Shown here one piece after another: positions 17,540-27,305 of a stretch of 37,800 nucleotides of DNA. A model generated the notes under the pieces. The model did no database searches and was not told the origin of the DNA. It saw only the letters and a program-made list of their open reading frames with translations. The position numbers and the translations under genes are program-made. This stretch comes from an uncultured Lysobacteraceae bacterium. Lineage in GTDB: Bacteria > Pseudomonadota > Gammaproteobacteria > Xanthomonadales > Xanthomonadaceae. Position 1 is the first letter of the stretch, and the number at the start of each line of letters is the position of its first letter. The stretch covers positions 1-37,800 of the forward strand of contig CAMLLG010000036.1 in assembly GCA_946480825.1 (NCBI GenBank). The letters are read 5' to 3'.

Positions 17540-18574
17540 TCAATCGTCCTGATCGTCATCGCCGGCGTCGCGCGGCGCATCCGCGGCGACGAACTGCGAG
17601 CGCAGCGCGGCTTCGAGTTTCGTGGAGATGCCGGGATTTTCCTTGAGGTACTGACGGGCGTTTTCCTTGCCCTGGCCGATGCGTTCGCCATCGCAGCTGT
17701 ACCAGGCGCCCGACTTCTCGACCAGCTTGGCCTCGACGCCCATGTCGATCAGTTCGCCCTCGCGGCTGATGCCTTCGCCGTAGAGGATTTCGGTGACGAT
17801 CTGCTTGAACGGCGGAGCGAGCTTGTTCTTGACGACCTTGATCTTGGTCTGATTGCCGATGATCTCCTCGCCCTTCTTGATGCTGCCGATGCGGCGGATG
17901 TCGAGGCGGACCGAAGCGTAGAACTTGAGGGCATTGCCGCCGGTCGTCACTTCGGGGCTCTGGCCCGGCATCATCACGCCGATCTTCATGCGCAGCTGAT
18001 TGATGAAGATGACCATGCAGTTGCTGCGTTTGATGTTGCCGGTGAGCTTGCGCAGGGCCTGGCTCATCAGGCGGGCCTGCAGGCCGGGAAGCTGGTCGCC
18101 CATCTCGCCTTCGATTTCGGCCTTCGGCGTGAGCGCGGCGACCGAGTCGATGACCACGATGTCGACGGCGTTGGAGCGCACGAGCATATCGGCGATTTCG
18201 AGCGCCTGTTCGCCGGTGTCGGGCTGCGACAGCAGCAGTTCGTCGATGTTGACGCCGAGCTTCTGCGCGTAGATCGGATCGAGCGCGTGTTCGGCGTCGA
18301 TGAATGCGGCGGTGCCGCCGGCCTTCTGGCATTCGGCGATGGTCTGCAGGGTGAGCGTGGTCTTGCCCGAGGATTCCGGACCGTAGATCTCGACGACGCG
18401 CCCCTTGGGCAGGCCGCCAATGCCCAGCGCGATGTCGAGCATCAGCGAACCGGTGCCGATGACTTCGACCGCTTCGACCGGGCGGTCGCCCATGCGCATG
18501 ACCGAGCCCTTGCCGAACTGCTTGTCGATCTGGCTCAGGGCGGCGGAAAGGGCGCGCTTCTTGTTCTCGTCCAT
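17540..18574 (-). CDS. recA: Recombinase RecA
   Basis: A 344-residue RecA. Residues 65-72 GPESSGKT are the Walker A motif; [22 protein letters not shown] includes the Walker B strand (read here as [18 protein letters not shown]), [11 protein letters not shown] and [22 protein letters not shown] are loop-L1/L2 regions, and the tail is acidic (DAGDDDQDD). It promotes homologous strand exchange and triggers LexA self-cleavage. Start ATG 18574 has GAGGA ahead of it. It follows lexA by 177 bases. I see no LexA operator in that spacer, so recA is either read from the lexA promoter or controlled by a weaker site. The usual neighbour recX is absent downstream. Confidence 0.98.
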   Translation of the reverse strand: MDENKKRALSAALSQIDKQFGKGSVMRMGDRPVEAVEVIGTGSLMLDIALGIGGLPKGRVVEIYGPESSGKTTLTLQTIAECQKAGGTAAFIDAEHALDPIYAQKLGVNIDELLLSQPDTGEQALEIADMLVRSNAVDIVVIDSVAALTPKAEIEGEMGDQLPGLQARLMSQALRKLTGNIKRSNCMVIFINQLRMKIGVMMPGQSPEVTTGGNALKFYASVRLDIRRIGSIKKGEEIIGNQTKIKVVKNKLAPPFKQIVTEILYGEGISREGELIDMGVEAKLVEKSGAWYSCDGERIGQGKENARQYLKENPGISTKLEAALRSQFVAADAPRDAGDDDQDD

Positions 18575-18751
18575 CGTGGAATCCTCGTCAGTGATTGGGT
18601 GAATGCTTTGGAGTGGGCGCAGATTAGGGAGCGCCTGTCGCAAAAGCTGCGACGTTCCGAAATCTAATCGCGGCGGCGCGGGCGAGGCATCGGGAGAGCG
18701 CGCGGGCGCGTGTAGGGATTATCCGCATCGCGCGCATCGATCCCGTTCCGC

Positions 18752-19396
18752 TCACCGGCTCGGCCGCACGAGGCCGCAGTACAGCCCTTCGATGCTGAAA
18801 TCCTGATCGGGCTGCACGTCGATCGGGGCGTAGCTGGGGTTGCGCGGCATCAGCCGGATGCGGTCCTTGCCGATCTTGAGCAGCTTCACCGTGATCTCGT
18901 CGTCGATGCGCGCGACCACGATCTGGCCGGAGCGCGCTTCGCTTGTGCGGTAGACGCCGATGAGGTCGCCTTCGAAGATGCCTTCGTCGACCATCGAATC
19001 GCCCTGCACTTTCAGCAGGTAATTCGGCGCGGGCGAGAACAGCGCGCGATCGAGCAGAACGTAATCGTCGGAACGCAGGTCGGCGCCGATGGGCAGGCCG
19101 GCGGCGACCCGACCCAGTACCGGCAGTTGCAGGGCGTTGTCGGGCAGCATCGGCGCCGGCGGCGCATCGAGGGCGTCGTTCGCGGCCTCGTGGACCAGGC
19201 GGATGCCCCTCGCCTGCCCCGGCACCCGGCGGATGACGCCGGCCTGTTCGAGGGCTTCGAGATGGTACTGGGCGGCGCGAACGCCCTTGAAGCCCATGGC
19301 GTGGGCGATCTCGGTCTGCGAGGGCGGCACGCCGTCGGCGGCGATGCGCTCGGAGATGAGGGCGAGGATGGCGTGCTGGGTATCGGTCAGGTCCAT
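18752..19396 (-). CDS. lexA: SOS repressor LexA
   Basis: A 214-residue LexA. The N-terminal winged HTH (SQTEIAHAMGFKGVRAAQYH) binds the operator; the cleavage site Ala99-Gly100 lies in LPVLGRVAAGLPI; Ser134 (QGDSMVDEGIFEGD) and Lys171 (EITVKLLK) form the self-cleavage dyad. All key residues are present, so the repressor should be functional. The ATG at 19396 lies only two bases from its own palindromic operator, leaving no room for a Shine-Dalgarno site; a TTG at 19420 in frame would extend the protein by eight residues across the operator and is unlikely. The gene sits between pncC and recA on the same strand. Confidence 0.97.
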   Translation of the reverse strand: MDLTDTQHAILALISERIAADGVPPSQTEIAHAMGFKGVRAAQYHLEALEQAGVIRRVPGQARGIRLVHEAANDALDAPPAPMLPDNALQLPVLGRVAAGLPIGADLRSDDYVLLDRALFSPAPNYLLKVQGDSMVDEGIFEGDLIGVYRTSEARSGQIVVARIDDEITVKLLKIGKDRIRLMPRNPSYAPIDVQPDQDFSIEGLYCGLVRPSR

Positions 19397-19398
19397 GG

Positions 19399-19417
19399 TT
19401 AGTAGTATTACTACTAA
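19399..19417 (-). promoter_or_regulatory. LexA operator (SOS box) at the lexA start
   Basis: TTAGTAGTATTACTACTAA is a perfect 19-bp palindrome with 9-bp arms. It contains the TTAG-N6-TACTA pattern established for LexA of Xanthomonadales, which differs from the CTGT-N8-ACAG box of E. coli. It abuts the ATG of lexA at 19396. Autoregulation by LexA is therefore very likely. Confidence 0.9.
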
Positions 19418-19485
19418 CAACCTGATCCGTCAACGTTTCGATGCGCCAGCGATGCCGTCCGCCGACGATCCCTCCGCGCGTTCGC

Positions 19486-19989
19486 TCAGGGCGTCCCGAT
19501 CAGCGTCTCCAGCCCGCGCAGGGCAGCGCCGACGGTCTGCCGACGCACGGCGTCGCGGTCGCCATCGAAATGGAACAGCTGCGCGTGGGCATAACCGCCG
19601 CGGCGTTTCCAGCCGATCCAGACGGTGCCCACGGGTTTGTCGGACGAACCGCCGCCGGGGCCGGCGATGCCGGTGACCGCGACCGCGATGCTCGCGCCGG
19701 AATGCACCAGCGCGCCGGAGACCATCTCGATCACGGTCTCGCGACTGACCGCGCCGTGATGTTCGAGCGTTTCCGGGCGCACGCCGAGCATCGCCTGCTT
19801 GGCTTCGTAGCTGTAGGCGACCATGCCGCAATCGAACCAGTCGGACGAACCGGCGATATCGGTGACGGTCTTGGCGATCCAGCCGCCGGTGCAGCTCTCG
19901 GCGGTGACCAGCGTGTGCCGGGCATTGCGGAAACGTCCGCCCAGGGTCTCGGCGTGTTCGCGCAGTTCGGCGTCGGTATGGAGGGTCAT
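19486..19989 (-). CDS. pncC: Nicotinamide-nucleotide amidohydrolase PncC (CinA C-terminal domain)
   Basis: A 167-residue single-domain CinA-C protein; the family deamidates nicotinamide mononucleotide to nicotinate mononucleotide in pyridine-nucleotide recycling. TLVTAESCTGGWIAKTVTDI carries the conserved active-site serine and cysteine region, GMVAYSYEAKQAMLGV the substrate-side helix, and VAVTGIAGPGGGSSDKPVGTV the signature loop. The N-terminal molybdopterin-like domain of full CinA is absent, as in PncC. Start ATG 19989 gives the usual length. It lies 89 bases before lexA on the same strand; this pncC-lexA-recA order is found in many gammaproteobacteria. Confidence 0.92.
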   Translation of the reverse strand: MTLHTDAELREHAETLGGRFRNARHTLVTAESCTGGWIAKTVTDIAGSSDWFDCGMVAYSYEAKQAMLGVRPETLEHHGAVSRETVIEMVSGALVHSGASIAVAVTGIAGPGGGSSDKPVGTVWIGWKRRGGYAHAQLFHFDGDRDAVRRQTVGAALRGLETLIGTP

Positions 19990-20068
19990 GCGGGGATCCG
20001 GAACACGGCGGGCGCCGTCCGTGGGGATGATAGCGTCAAGCCCGGGCGAAGCACGCGCGCGGAGAGAG

Positions 20069-20093
20069 GACGGCCCGCACGCGGCGGGCCGTC
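20069..20093. other. Hairpin after the CxxCH lipoprotein gene
   Basis: A 10-bp stem GACGGCCCGC/GCGGGCCGTC with a 5-base loop lies about 25 bases past the stop of the minus-strand lipoprotein gene. On that strand it is not followed by a T-run, so termination is possible but unproven. Confidence 0.5.
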
Positions 20094-20118
20094 GGGGCAA
20101 CACGAAACGATCGATGTC

Positions 20119-21513
20119 CTACGGCTTCGCGGGTGTCGCCGCGGCCGGTGGCGGCAACTGGCAATTGCCATCCTTGTCGACGGTGAAGAGGTCGCCGCAG
20201 ATGTGGCTCACGTCCGGCTGGTCGGTGGTGCTGAAGTTGTGGCACGTGAAGCAGTTCTGCGTGTTCGATTCGAAGAAGCTCTCCATCGTCATGTTGGCGA
20301 GGTAGAGCGAGCCGCGCTGGTTCGCCTGGACGCCGCTGTCCTGTCCGTCCTTGGTCCACAGCGCACCGATCATCTCGTAGTTCTTCCAGACCGCCATCGG
20401 GTCGTCGTCGCCGAGTTTGGTCAGGAGGCCGTCGGCGCCGACCAGTTGCGCGTTGAGTTCCTTGATCGCCGCAAGGTTCGCCTTGTTGTCGTTCGGGCCG
20501 GTCATGTCGCCCGGCGCGTTGCCGTAGGGATACTGCCGGCAGATGTTGTTCGGCGTGCCGGTCGGCGGCGGCGGCGGATTGCCCTGGACCGTGGGCGTGT
20601 TGAAGTTGAACGCGGCGCAGGCGGCGTTCGGCGGTCCCGGGTTCGGGTTGGGATTCGCGGTGAGGCATTGCGCGGCTTCGCTGCTGGCCAGCGACCAGCC
20701 GGAGGCCGGCATCGGACTGGAGCCGTCGCAGAACGGCGCATTGGTCTTGTGTTCGAACGAGGCCCAGATCATTTCCGGGTGGTTCTTCGTCCAGTTCACG
20801 ATGTGGAAGCCGACCAGGCCCAGGATCACCTTCGTCGGCGCCAGTTGGTCGGTGCCGCTGGCCATGGGCACTTCGGCATCCATCATGAAATAGGTGGGGT
20901 CCGCTTTCGGCAGGATTTTCCAGGCCACTTTCAGCTCCATCGTGCCTTCGGCGAAGCTGGTGCCGGTGGACGTGCATTCCGCATCCGAGTACCACACCGA
21001 GTAATACAGCACGTTGCCGTTCTGGTCGTAGAGGGCGCTACTGTCGGCCTGCTCTTCCTCGAAGTCGACCGGCTTGATGTCGCGGATGCCCAGCAGCTTG
21101 ACCGCGTTCGCGCGCCCGCTGACTTTCGGCTTGCCGCACTGGCCGCTGCCGCCGCTGGGGTCGCGCAGGCGGTTGGTTTCGAACACGCGTTCGCCGGGCG
21201 TCGTGGTCGACGGCGACACCTGCGCCAGGAACCATTGCCACGAGAACTGGTAGAAGTCGCAGAAGGTTTCGGCGGTGGCGATCTCGGACGGCGGATTGGG
21301 ACTGCTGATCCAACTGCTGCTGGCCTGGCAGACCGAGGGCGGCGTCGCCGGTGTCGCCGCGGCGACTTCGGGCTTGGGCGCGGCCGCTTCCGGCTTCTGG
21401 CCGCAGCCGGACAGCGCGAGCGCGATGGCGATCGTGGCGGCGAGCGCATGCGGCGCTCGACCCGGGCGCGTGTTGCGGACGATGGACGACTGCGTGAACG
21501 ACGGCGTGGACAT
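20119..21513 (-). CDS. Lipoprotein of unknown function with a C-terminal CxxCH heme motif
   Basis: A 464-residue exported lipoprotein. The signal ends in ALALSGC with the cysteine near residue 37, after which comes a short A/P-rich linker. The body has many aromatic residues and conserved-looking segments such as CDFYQFSWQWFLAQV, FMMDAEVPMAS and GLVGFHIVNWTKNHPEMIW; I do not recognise them as an established enzyme. Near the end, residues 421-425 are CFTCH, a c-type heme attachment motif, within NTQNCFTCHNFS, and further cysteines follow. It resembles proteins called cytochrome-like or hypothetical in this order. A good AAGGAG precedes the start. The TonB-dependent receptor upstream reads the same way, so the pair may work together in uptake or redox at the envelope. 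Confidence 0.7.
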   Translation of the reverse strand: MSTPSFTQSSIVRNTRPGRAPHALAATIAIALALSGCGQKPEAAAPKPEVAAATPATPPSVCQASSSWISSPNPPSEIATAETFCDFYQFSWQWFLAQVSPSTTTPGERVFETNRLRDPSGGSGQCGKPKVSGRANAVKLLGIRDIKPVDFEEEQADSSALYDQNGNVLYYSVWYSDAECTSTGTSFAEGTMELKVAWKILPKADPTYFMMDAEVPMASGTDQLAPTKVILGLVGFHIVNWTKNHPEMIWASFEHKTNAPFCDGSSPMPASGWSLASSEAAQCLTANPNPNPGPPNAACAAFNFNTPTVQGNPPPPPTGTPNNICRQYPYGNAPGDMTGPNDNKANLAAIKELNAQLVGADGLLTKLGDDDPMAVWKNYEMIGALWTKDGQDSGVQANQRGSLYLANMTMESFFESNTQNCFTCHNFSTTDQPDVSHICGDLFTVDKDGNCQLPPPAAATPAKP

Positions 21514-21753
21514 CGAACATTCTCCTTGGCTTATGACCCATGTCTGCGGAATGCCGCTGGGCGGGCATTCCGTTCCCCTCGGGCGTCGTGCGGCCCGCAT
21601 GCATGCGACCGCCGAAGCCCGTTTTTCCGTGAACCGGACGCTGGCGGCGAGCGCAGCTCCGGCGATGCGTCGATGATGGCGTGTTTCCCCCAGGCCCGAG
21701 CATGCGCCCGTCCGTGAACCGCCGCAATCCGCAATGCAGCACGCCCGCCAAAA

Positions 21754-21781
21754 CGAACGGCCCGCAGAAGCGGGCCGTTCG
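21754..21781 (-). terminator. Hairpin terminator of the TonB-dependent receptor gene
   Basis: A perfect 12-bp stem CGAACGGCCCGC/GCGGGCCGTTCG with a 4-base loop. On the minus strand it is followed by TTTTGG. It lies 24 bases past the receptor stop. The rest of the 292-bp spacer to the lipoprotein start shows only the Shine-Dalgarno site and no other gene. Confidence 0.8.
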
Positions 21782-21805
21782 AGGACGCATGATGGAAGCG
21801 GAAAC

Positions 21806-24316
21806 TCAGTACTTCACGCGGAACGTCACGCCGTAGGTGCGCGGGGCGCCGAGGAAGGCGTTCCAGGTGCCGGTCTGCAGCGGCGCGTCGAAGGCGACCT
21901 GGTAGTACTCGGCATCGGTGAGGTTCTGCGACCACAGCTCGACATCCCAGCGACCATCGCGACGGCCGATGACGAACCGCGCGTTGAACACCGAGTAGCC
22001 GTCCTGTTCCTTCTCCGGGTCCAGGTCCGAACCGGTGTTGTAGTCGGACATGTACTTGCCGCCGAGATGGGCGCTGGCTTCGAGATTGCTGCCCATGTCC
22101 CATTCGTAACCGACCGAGCCGGTCACCGACCACTTCGGCGCGAAGCTGGCGCGACTGCCGGGCAGCAGGAACAGATCGGCATCGGGCAGCGGATCGTCGC
22201 CGTACTTGGTGTCGGCGTAGGTCAGGCCGCTCTGCACCATCCAGCCGCCGGTCTGCCACATCAATTCGGCGTCGAGACCCTGCGAGGTCACCTTCGGGAT
22301 CGAACGGACCACGAAGCTGGTGCCGAGGAAGCTGTTGAGCTGGAAGTCCGAGTATTCCTGATGGAACAGGGTGGCGTTGAGGAGCAGGTTGCCGCCCAGC
22401 CAGGTGGTCTTGGTGCCCAGTTCGAAGCTGTCGACGAACTCGCCGTCGAACGAGGTGTCGTTCACCGGCACGATCCCGGCGGTGCCGCTGGAGAGACCGT
22501 TGTTCGACTGCACGCGGTCGAGGTTGAAACCGCCGGCCTTATAGCCGCGCGCGGCCGAGAAATAGGCCATCGCATGCTCATTGAAACGGTAGGCGGCCTT
22601 GAACGTGCCGGACCATTCCTTCTCTTCCCGGCTCTGGTCGGTGCTGCGGCCGTTGTGCTGGATGTTGGTCCACGGCAGACAGGCGAAACCGACGACCGAC
22701 GGCGCCGCGGCCGAAGCCTGGGCGACGGTCAGACCGCGCGCGACCAGCGCCGCGACCACCTGCGCCGGATTGGCCAGCATCGCACCGCAGCCGAGGCCGC
22801 CGTTCGGGTTGCTGTAACGCGACGCCAGATCCTTCTTCTCGCGGGTGTAACGCAGGCCGAGGGTGAGGTCGAGCGCGTCGGTCACGTGCCAGGTGTTGTT
22901 GGTGAACAGGCCGAGGCTCTTGGATTCCTGCTCGTAGCGATCGGCGGCGGCATGGCCGGCGAACACGGTGCCGAAGGGACGACCCGACGCCTGCGAGAGG
23001 AACAGCGGCGCGGTGGGGCTGGTGGCCAGCAGCGGATTGATGCGCGACAACAGCGCGATCGACAGGTAGGGCTCGTAGGCGCTGCCGACGCGATACGCCT
23101 CATTGCGGCGCAGGTTCTCGTCGGCATAGAACGCGCCGACCAGCCAGTCGATCTTGTCGGTGCTGCCGGTGAGGCGGAATTCCTGGCTGAAGGTGTTGAA
23201 GCGGGTGAAGTTGTCCGACTCCTGCGGGTTGCGATACAGCAGATCCGCGGTGCTGTAGTCGAAATCGATGCCGTTGGTGGACTGCCACTCGCGACGCGCG
23301 GTGACCGAGGTCAGAGTGGCGCCGTTGAGCCACGGCGTTTCCCAGTCGACCTGGCCGCTGACGCCCTTGTCCTTCATGTATTGCGCGGAGCTGCGGTTCG
23401 CCCACGCACGGCGCGCGAAGGGATCGGCCACCGGGGCCACGCCGGTGTCCACCGACAGCGCATCGAGGATCGCCGCGGTCGGGCCGCGGATGATCGTGGT
23501 GCTGGCGCAGCAGTTCTCGTCGCGGTTGGTGAAGTCGCCGGTCAGCAGGATGTCGAGCGTATCCGTGGGTTCGAACAGCAACTGGCCGCGGAAGGTATGG
23601 AAATTCTGGTCCTGGTCTTCGGTCTCGACGCGCGGGCCGCTGCCCGTGGTGACATCGAGATAACCGTTGCGCTTGCGCTTGGCGGCATACAGGCGGAACG
23701 CCGCCATGTCGTTGAAGGAATCGCTGTAGGAACCGGCGACGCCGATCGCGCCGTAGTTGCCGACGGTCAATTCCGCTTCCGCGCTCTGCTGGTAGGTCGG
23801 CCGCTTGGTGACGACGTTGATCACGCCGGCCGAAGTGTTCTTGCCGAACAGCGTGCCCTGCGGGCCCTTGAGCACTTCGATGCGTTCGAGTTCGCCGAGG
23901 TCGCCGAAGCCCACGCCGTTACGGGGACGGTAGACGCCGTCGATCACCACGCCGACCGAAGACTCGAGACCGGCGTTGTCGCCGACCGTGCCGATGCCGC
24001 GGATGCGTGCGGTGGTCAACGATTCGCTCTGCGTGCTGGTGACGGTCAGACCGGGCACCATCTGCTGCAGATCCTTGATGTCGCGGACGCCGTTCTCTTC
24101 GAGCATTTCCTCGGACAGCGCGGTGACCACCACCGGCACGTCCTGGAGCGCTTCCTCGCGCTTCTGCGCGGTGACGATGATCTTGTCGAGCGTTCCGGCT
24201 TCTTCTTCCCCGGAAGCGCTGTCCTGAGCGAACGCCAGCGGCGCCTGGGCCAGGCCCACCAGCGCGATCAGCAGCGCACGCGCCAAGGTCGAATGTTGCA
24301 GTGCACGATCTTTCAT
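21806..24316 (-). CDS. TonB-dependent outer-membrane receptor
   Basis: An 836-residue receptor. Residues 1-30 are a signal peptide (cleavage after AFA); a TonB box-like LDKIIVTAQKRE follows near residue 40; the plug runs to ~200 with VPVVVTALSEEMLEE, RIRGIGTVGDN, VGVVIDGVYRPRNGV, ERIEVLKGPQGTLFGKNTSAGVINVVTKRP (cited here as EVLKGPQGTLFGKN); the barrel fills the rest and ends in an aromatic residue, VKY, as expected. The class transports iron complexes, vitamin B12, glycans or other solutes; nothing in the sequence fixes the substrate. I chose ATG 24316 because AGGAGGGGGG lies just upstream; an ATG at 24334 would make this ribosome-binding site coding. It is followed by a CxxCH lipoprotein gene on the same strand. 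Confidence 0.92.
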   Translation of the reverse strand: MKDRALQHSTLARALLIALVGLAQAPLAFAQDSASGEEEAGTLDKIIVTAQKREEALQDVPVVVTALSEEMLEENGVRDIKDLQQMVPGLTVTSTQSESLTTARIRGIGTVGDNAGLESSVGVVIDGVYRPRNGVGFGDLGELERIEVLKGPQGTLFGKNTSAGVINVVTKRPTYQQSAEAELTVGNYGAIGVAGSYSDSFNDMAAFRLYAAKRKRNGYLDVTTGSGPRVETEDQDQNFHTFRGQLLFEPTDTLDILLTGDFTNRDENCCASTTIIRGPTAAILDALSVDTGVAPVADPFARRAWANRSSAQYMKDKGVSGQVDWETPWLNGATLTSVTARREWQSTNGIDFDYSTADLLYRNPQESDNFTRFNTFSQEFRLTGSTDKIDWLVGAFYADENLRRNEAYRVGSAYEPYLSIALLSRINPLLATSPTAPLFLSQASGRPFGTVFAGHAAADRYEQESKSLGLFTNNTWHVTDALDLTLGLRYTREKKDLASRYSNPNGGLGCGAMLANPAQVVAALVARGLTVAQASAAAPSVVGFACLPWTNIQHNGRSTDQSREEKEWSGTFKAAYRFNEHAMAYFSAARGYKAGGFNLDRVQSNNGLSSGTAGIVPVNDTSFDGEFVDSFELGTKTTWLGGNLLLNATLFHQEYSDFQLNSFLGTSFVVRSIPKVTSQGLDAELMWQTGGWMVQSGLTYADTKYGDDPLPDADLFLLPGSRASFAPKWSVTGSVGYEWDMGSNLEASAHLGGKYMSDYNTGSDLDPEKEQDGYSVFNARFVIGRRDGRWDVELWSQNLTDAEYYQVAFDAPLQTGTWNAFLGAPRTYGVTFRVKY

Positions 24317-24613
24317 TACCCCCCTCCTCGCCATATGTTTTTGTGTTTTCGTATCGTTACGTGGTCGTTGTTCGATCATCGGCGGCACGCATCCCGGCGT
24401 CTGTCGCGTCGTCGCACCATCGGGTCGGAGCCTCCTCGAAGGCCCGTGGCCGTGGGTCCGCCCCTCGTCTGAATCCTCGGACAACCGCGTCGCGACGGTA
24501 GCACAGGATTCGGCGGCTGTGCGCATGGCCGGAAACCGCCCGCGCCGGGCCGGCATGCTAGTCTTTGCCGCCCTCTCCGGGCGCCCTGCGAAGCACCCGG
24601 CGCGCCCCCACGA

Positions 24614-27214
24614 ATGCCCCCGCCCGTGTCCGATTCCGCATCGCCCCTTCGCGCCGCCAGCGACCAGCACACCCCGCTCATGCGTCAGTTCTTCGCCGCC
24701 AAGGCGGAGCACCCCGACGTGCTGCTGTTCTTCCGCATGGGCGATTTCTACGAACTGTTCTACGACGATGCGCGCAAGGCCGCGCGCCTGCTCGACATCA
24801 CCTTGACCCAGCGCGGCAATTCCGCGGGTCAGCCGATCCCGATGGCAGGCGTGCCGGTGCATGCCTACGAGGGCTATCTCGCCCGACTGGTCGCGTTGGG
24901 CGAATCGGTCGCGATCTGCGAACAGATCGGCGATCCGGCGCTGGCGAAGGGGCTCGTCGAACGCAAGGTGGTGCGCATCGTCACCCCCGGCACCGTCACC
25001 GACGAAGCGCTGCTGCAGGATCGCCGCGACACCCTGTTGATGGCGGTCGCGCGCAGCAAATCAGGCTACGGGCTCGCCTGGGCCGATCTCGCCGGCGGCC
25101 GCTTTCTGGTCAACGAGGTGGCGAACGACGATCAACTCGAAGCCGAACTCGCGCGGCTGGACCCGGCCGAACTGCTGCTGCCCGACGAGGAAGGCTGGCC
25201 GGCCGCGCTCGCGACCCGAGGCGGCCTGCGTCGGCGCGCGCCGTGGCTGTTCGACGCCGACAGCGGCCGCCGCCAACTGCTGCGCTTCTTCGATCTGCAC
25301 GATCTGTCCGGCTTCGGCATCGAGGACAGACCATCGGCGATCGCGGCCGCGGGCGCGCTGCTGGGCTACGTCGAGGAGACGCAGAAACAGCGCCTGCCGC
25401 ATCTCACCGCGATCCGGGTGGAGACCAGCGACGGCGCGATCGCGATGAACGCGGCGACCCGTCGCCATCTCGAACTCGACACCCGCATCGACGGCGATAC
25501 CCGGCACACCCTGCTCGGCATCCTCGACAGCACGGTCACGCCGATGGGCGGCCGTCTGCTGCGACGCTGGCTGCATCGCCCGCTGCGCGACCGCGTCGTC
25601 GTGAGCGAACGCCACGATGCGGTCGAGCGCCTGCTCGACGCGCGCGCCGACGCTGATGTGCGCGACGCGTTCCGCGGCCTCGGCGACATCGAACGCATCC
25701 TGTCGCGTGTCGCCCTGCGCAGCGCGCGGCCGCGCGACCTCTCGACCCTGCGCGACGCGCTGTTGCTGTTGCCGAAGGTCCGCGCCGCGCTCGACGGCAT
25801 CGATTCGCCGCGGCTGCAGGTGTTGGCCTCGGAGCTCGGCGAACACGATACGCAGGCGGCATGGATGGCGCGCGCGATCGTGCCGCAGCCGCCGGTGCTG
25901 GCGCGCGACGGCGGCGTCATCGCCGAGGGCTACGACGCGGAACTCGACGAACTGCGCCAGCTCAGCACGAATGCCGATCGGTTCCTGATCGATCTCGAAG
26001 CCCGCGAACGCGAAAGCAGCGGTATCCCGACGCTGAAGGTCGGCTACAACCGCGTCCACGGTTATTTCATCGAGATCAGCAAGGGCCAGGCCGACAAGGC
26101 GCCGGTGCACTACACCCGCCGCCAGACCCTGACCGGCGCCGAGCGCTACATCACCGAAGAGCTGAAGCAGTTCGAGGACAAGGTGCTGTCGGCGCGCGAC
26201 CGTGCGTTGACCCGCGAAAAGCTGCTGTACGAAGGTGTGCTCGACGAACTCAACCGCGATCTCGAACCGCTGAAGCGCTGCGCCGCCGCGCTGAGCGAAC
26301 TCGACGTGCTGACCTGCTTCGCCGAGCGTGCGCGCGAACTCGACTGGTCGCGCCCGCGACTGGTCGCCGATGCGGTGCTGCGGATCGAACGCGGCCGCCA
26401 TCCGGTGGTCGAAGCGGTTCGCGACGAACCGTTCGAGCCGAACGACCTCGATCTGCACGCCGACCGCCGGATGCTGGTGATCACCGGCCCGAACATGGGC
26501 GGCAAATCCACCTACATGCGCCAGAACGCGCTGATCGTGCTGCTGGCGCACATCGGCAGCTTCGTGCCGGCGACGAAGACGGAGCTCGGCCCGATCGACC
26601 GCATCCTCACCCGCATCGGCGCCGGCGACGATCTCGCCCGCGGGCAATCGACCTTCATGGTCGAAATGAGCGAGACCAGCTACATCCTGCATCACGCCAC
26701 CGCGCAATCGCTGGTGCTGATGGACGAGATCGGCCGCGGCACCTCGACCTACGACGGCCTCGCCCTCGCCGAAGCCTGCGCGCGCCATCTCGCGACGACC
26801 AATCGCTGCTACACCCTGTTCGCCACGCACTACTTCGAACTGACCACGCTCGCCCAGCCCGGCAGCGGCATCGCCAACGTGCATCTCGATGCCGTCGAGC
26901 ATGCGGACACGCTGGTCTTCATGCATGCGGTGAAAAACGGCCCCGCCGACCGCAGCTTCGGCCTGCAGGTCGCCGCCCTCGCCGGCCTGCCGAAAAGCGT
27001 CGTGCGCGAAGCGCGCGGGCGTCTGGCCGAACTCGAACAGCGCCGCGACGATCCCGCGCCGGTGCTGACCCCGCAGACCCTCGACACACCGCAACAGTTC
27101 GGCCTGTTCACGCCCGCTTCCGCCGCGCTCGACGCCCTCGCCGCGATCGACCCGGACGAACTCACGCCGAAGCAGGCGCTCGAAGCGTTGTATCGCCTGA
27201 AGGCCTTGGAATAG
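24614..27214 (+). CDS. mutS: DNA mismatch repair protein MutS
   Basis: An 866-residue MutS. The mismatch-binding F-x-E motif is Phe45-Tyr46-Glu47 within [14 protein letters not shown]; the connector, lever and clamp domains follow; the ATPase has Walker [10 protein letters not shown] near residue 625 and the ABC-type signature [14 protein letters not shown] with Walker [13 protein letters not shown], and ends with the HTH region. C-terminal residues [18 protein letters not shown] match the beta/tetramer part of the family (here [17 protein letters not shown]). Length is normal. It is divergent from the TonB-dependent receptor across 297 bp in which I see no gene, and is followed by the unusual AAA+ gene 91 bases downstream. 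Confidence 0.97.
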   Translation: MPPPVSDSASPLRAASDQHTPLMRQFFAAKAEHPDVLLFFRMGDFYELFYDDARKAARLLDITLTQRGNSAGQPIPMAGVPVHAYEGYLARLVALGESVAICEQIGDPALAKGLVERKVVRIVTPGTVTDEALLQDRRDTLLMAVARSKSGYGLAWADLAGGRFLVNEVANDDQLEAELARLDPAELLLPDEEGWPAALATRGGLRRRAPWLFDADSGRRQLLRFFDLHDLSGFGIEDRPSAIAAAGALLGYVEETQKQRLPHLTAIRVETSDGAIAMNAATRRHLELDTRIDGDTRHTLLGILDSTVTPMGGRLLRRWLHRPLRDRVVVSERHDAVERLLDARADADVRDAFRGLGDIERILSRVALRSARPRDLSTLRDALLLLPKVRAALDGIDSPRLQVLASELGEHDTQAAWMARAIVPQPPVLARDGGVIAEGYDAELDELRQLSTNADRFLIDLEARERESSGIPTLKVGYNRVHGYFIEISKGQADKAPVHYTRRQTLTGAERYITEELKQFEDKVLSARDRALTREKLLYEGVLDELNRDLEPLKRCAAALSELDVLTCFAERARELDWSRPRLVADAVLRIERGRHPVVEAVRDEPFEPNDLDLHADRRMLVITGPNMGGKSTYMRQNALIVLLAHIGSFVPATKTELGPIDRILTRIGAGDDLARGQSTFMVEMSETSYILHHATAQSLVLMDEIGRGTSTYDGLALAEACARHLATTNRCYTLFATHYFELTTLAQPGSGIANVHLDAVEHADTLVFMHAVKNGPADRSFGLQVAALAGLPKSVVREARGRLAELEQRRDDPAPVLTPQTLDTPQQFGLFTPASAALDALAAIDPDELTPKQALEALYRLKALE

Positions 27215-27275
27215 CAGCGGCGGCAGAGCGCGTCGGACACACGCGCCCATCGCAGCCTCCGCGACCCGGCGCCGG

Positions 27276-27281
27276 TACACT
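27276..27281 (+). promoter_or_regulatory. Possible -10 box before the AAA+/release-factor gene
   Basis: TACACT lies 24 bases before the GTG start, in the 91-bp gap after mutS. I see no convincing -35 partner. It is recorded only because it bears on whether the gene depends on the mutS promoter. Confidence 0.3.
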
Positions 27282-27305
27282 GGCGCGATCAACGGAGAAT
27301 CGCGC

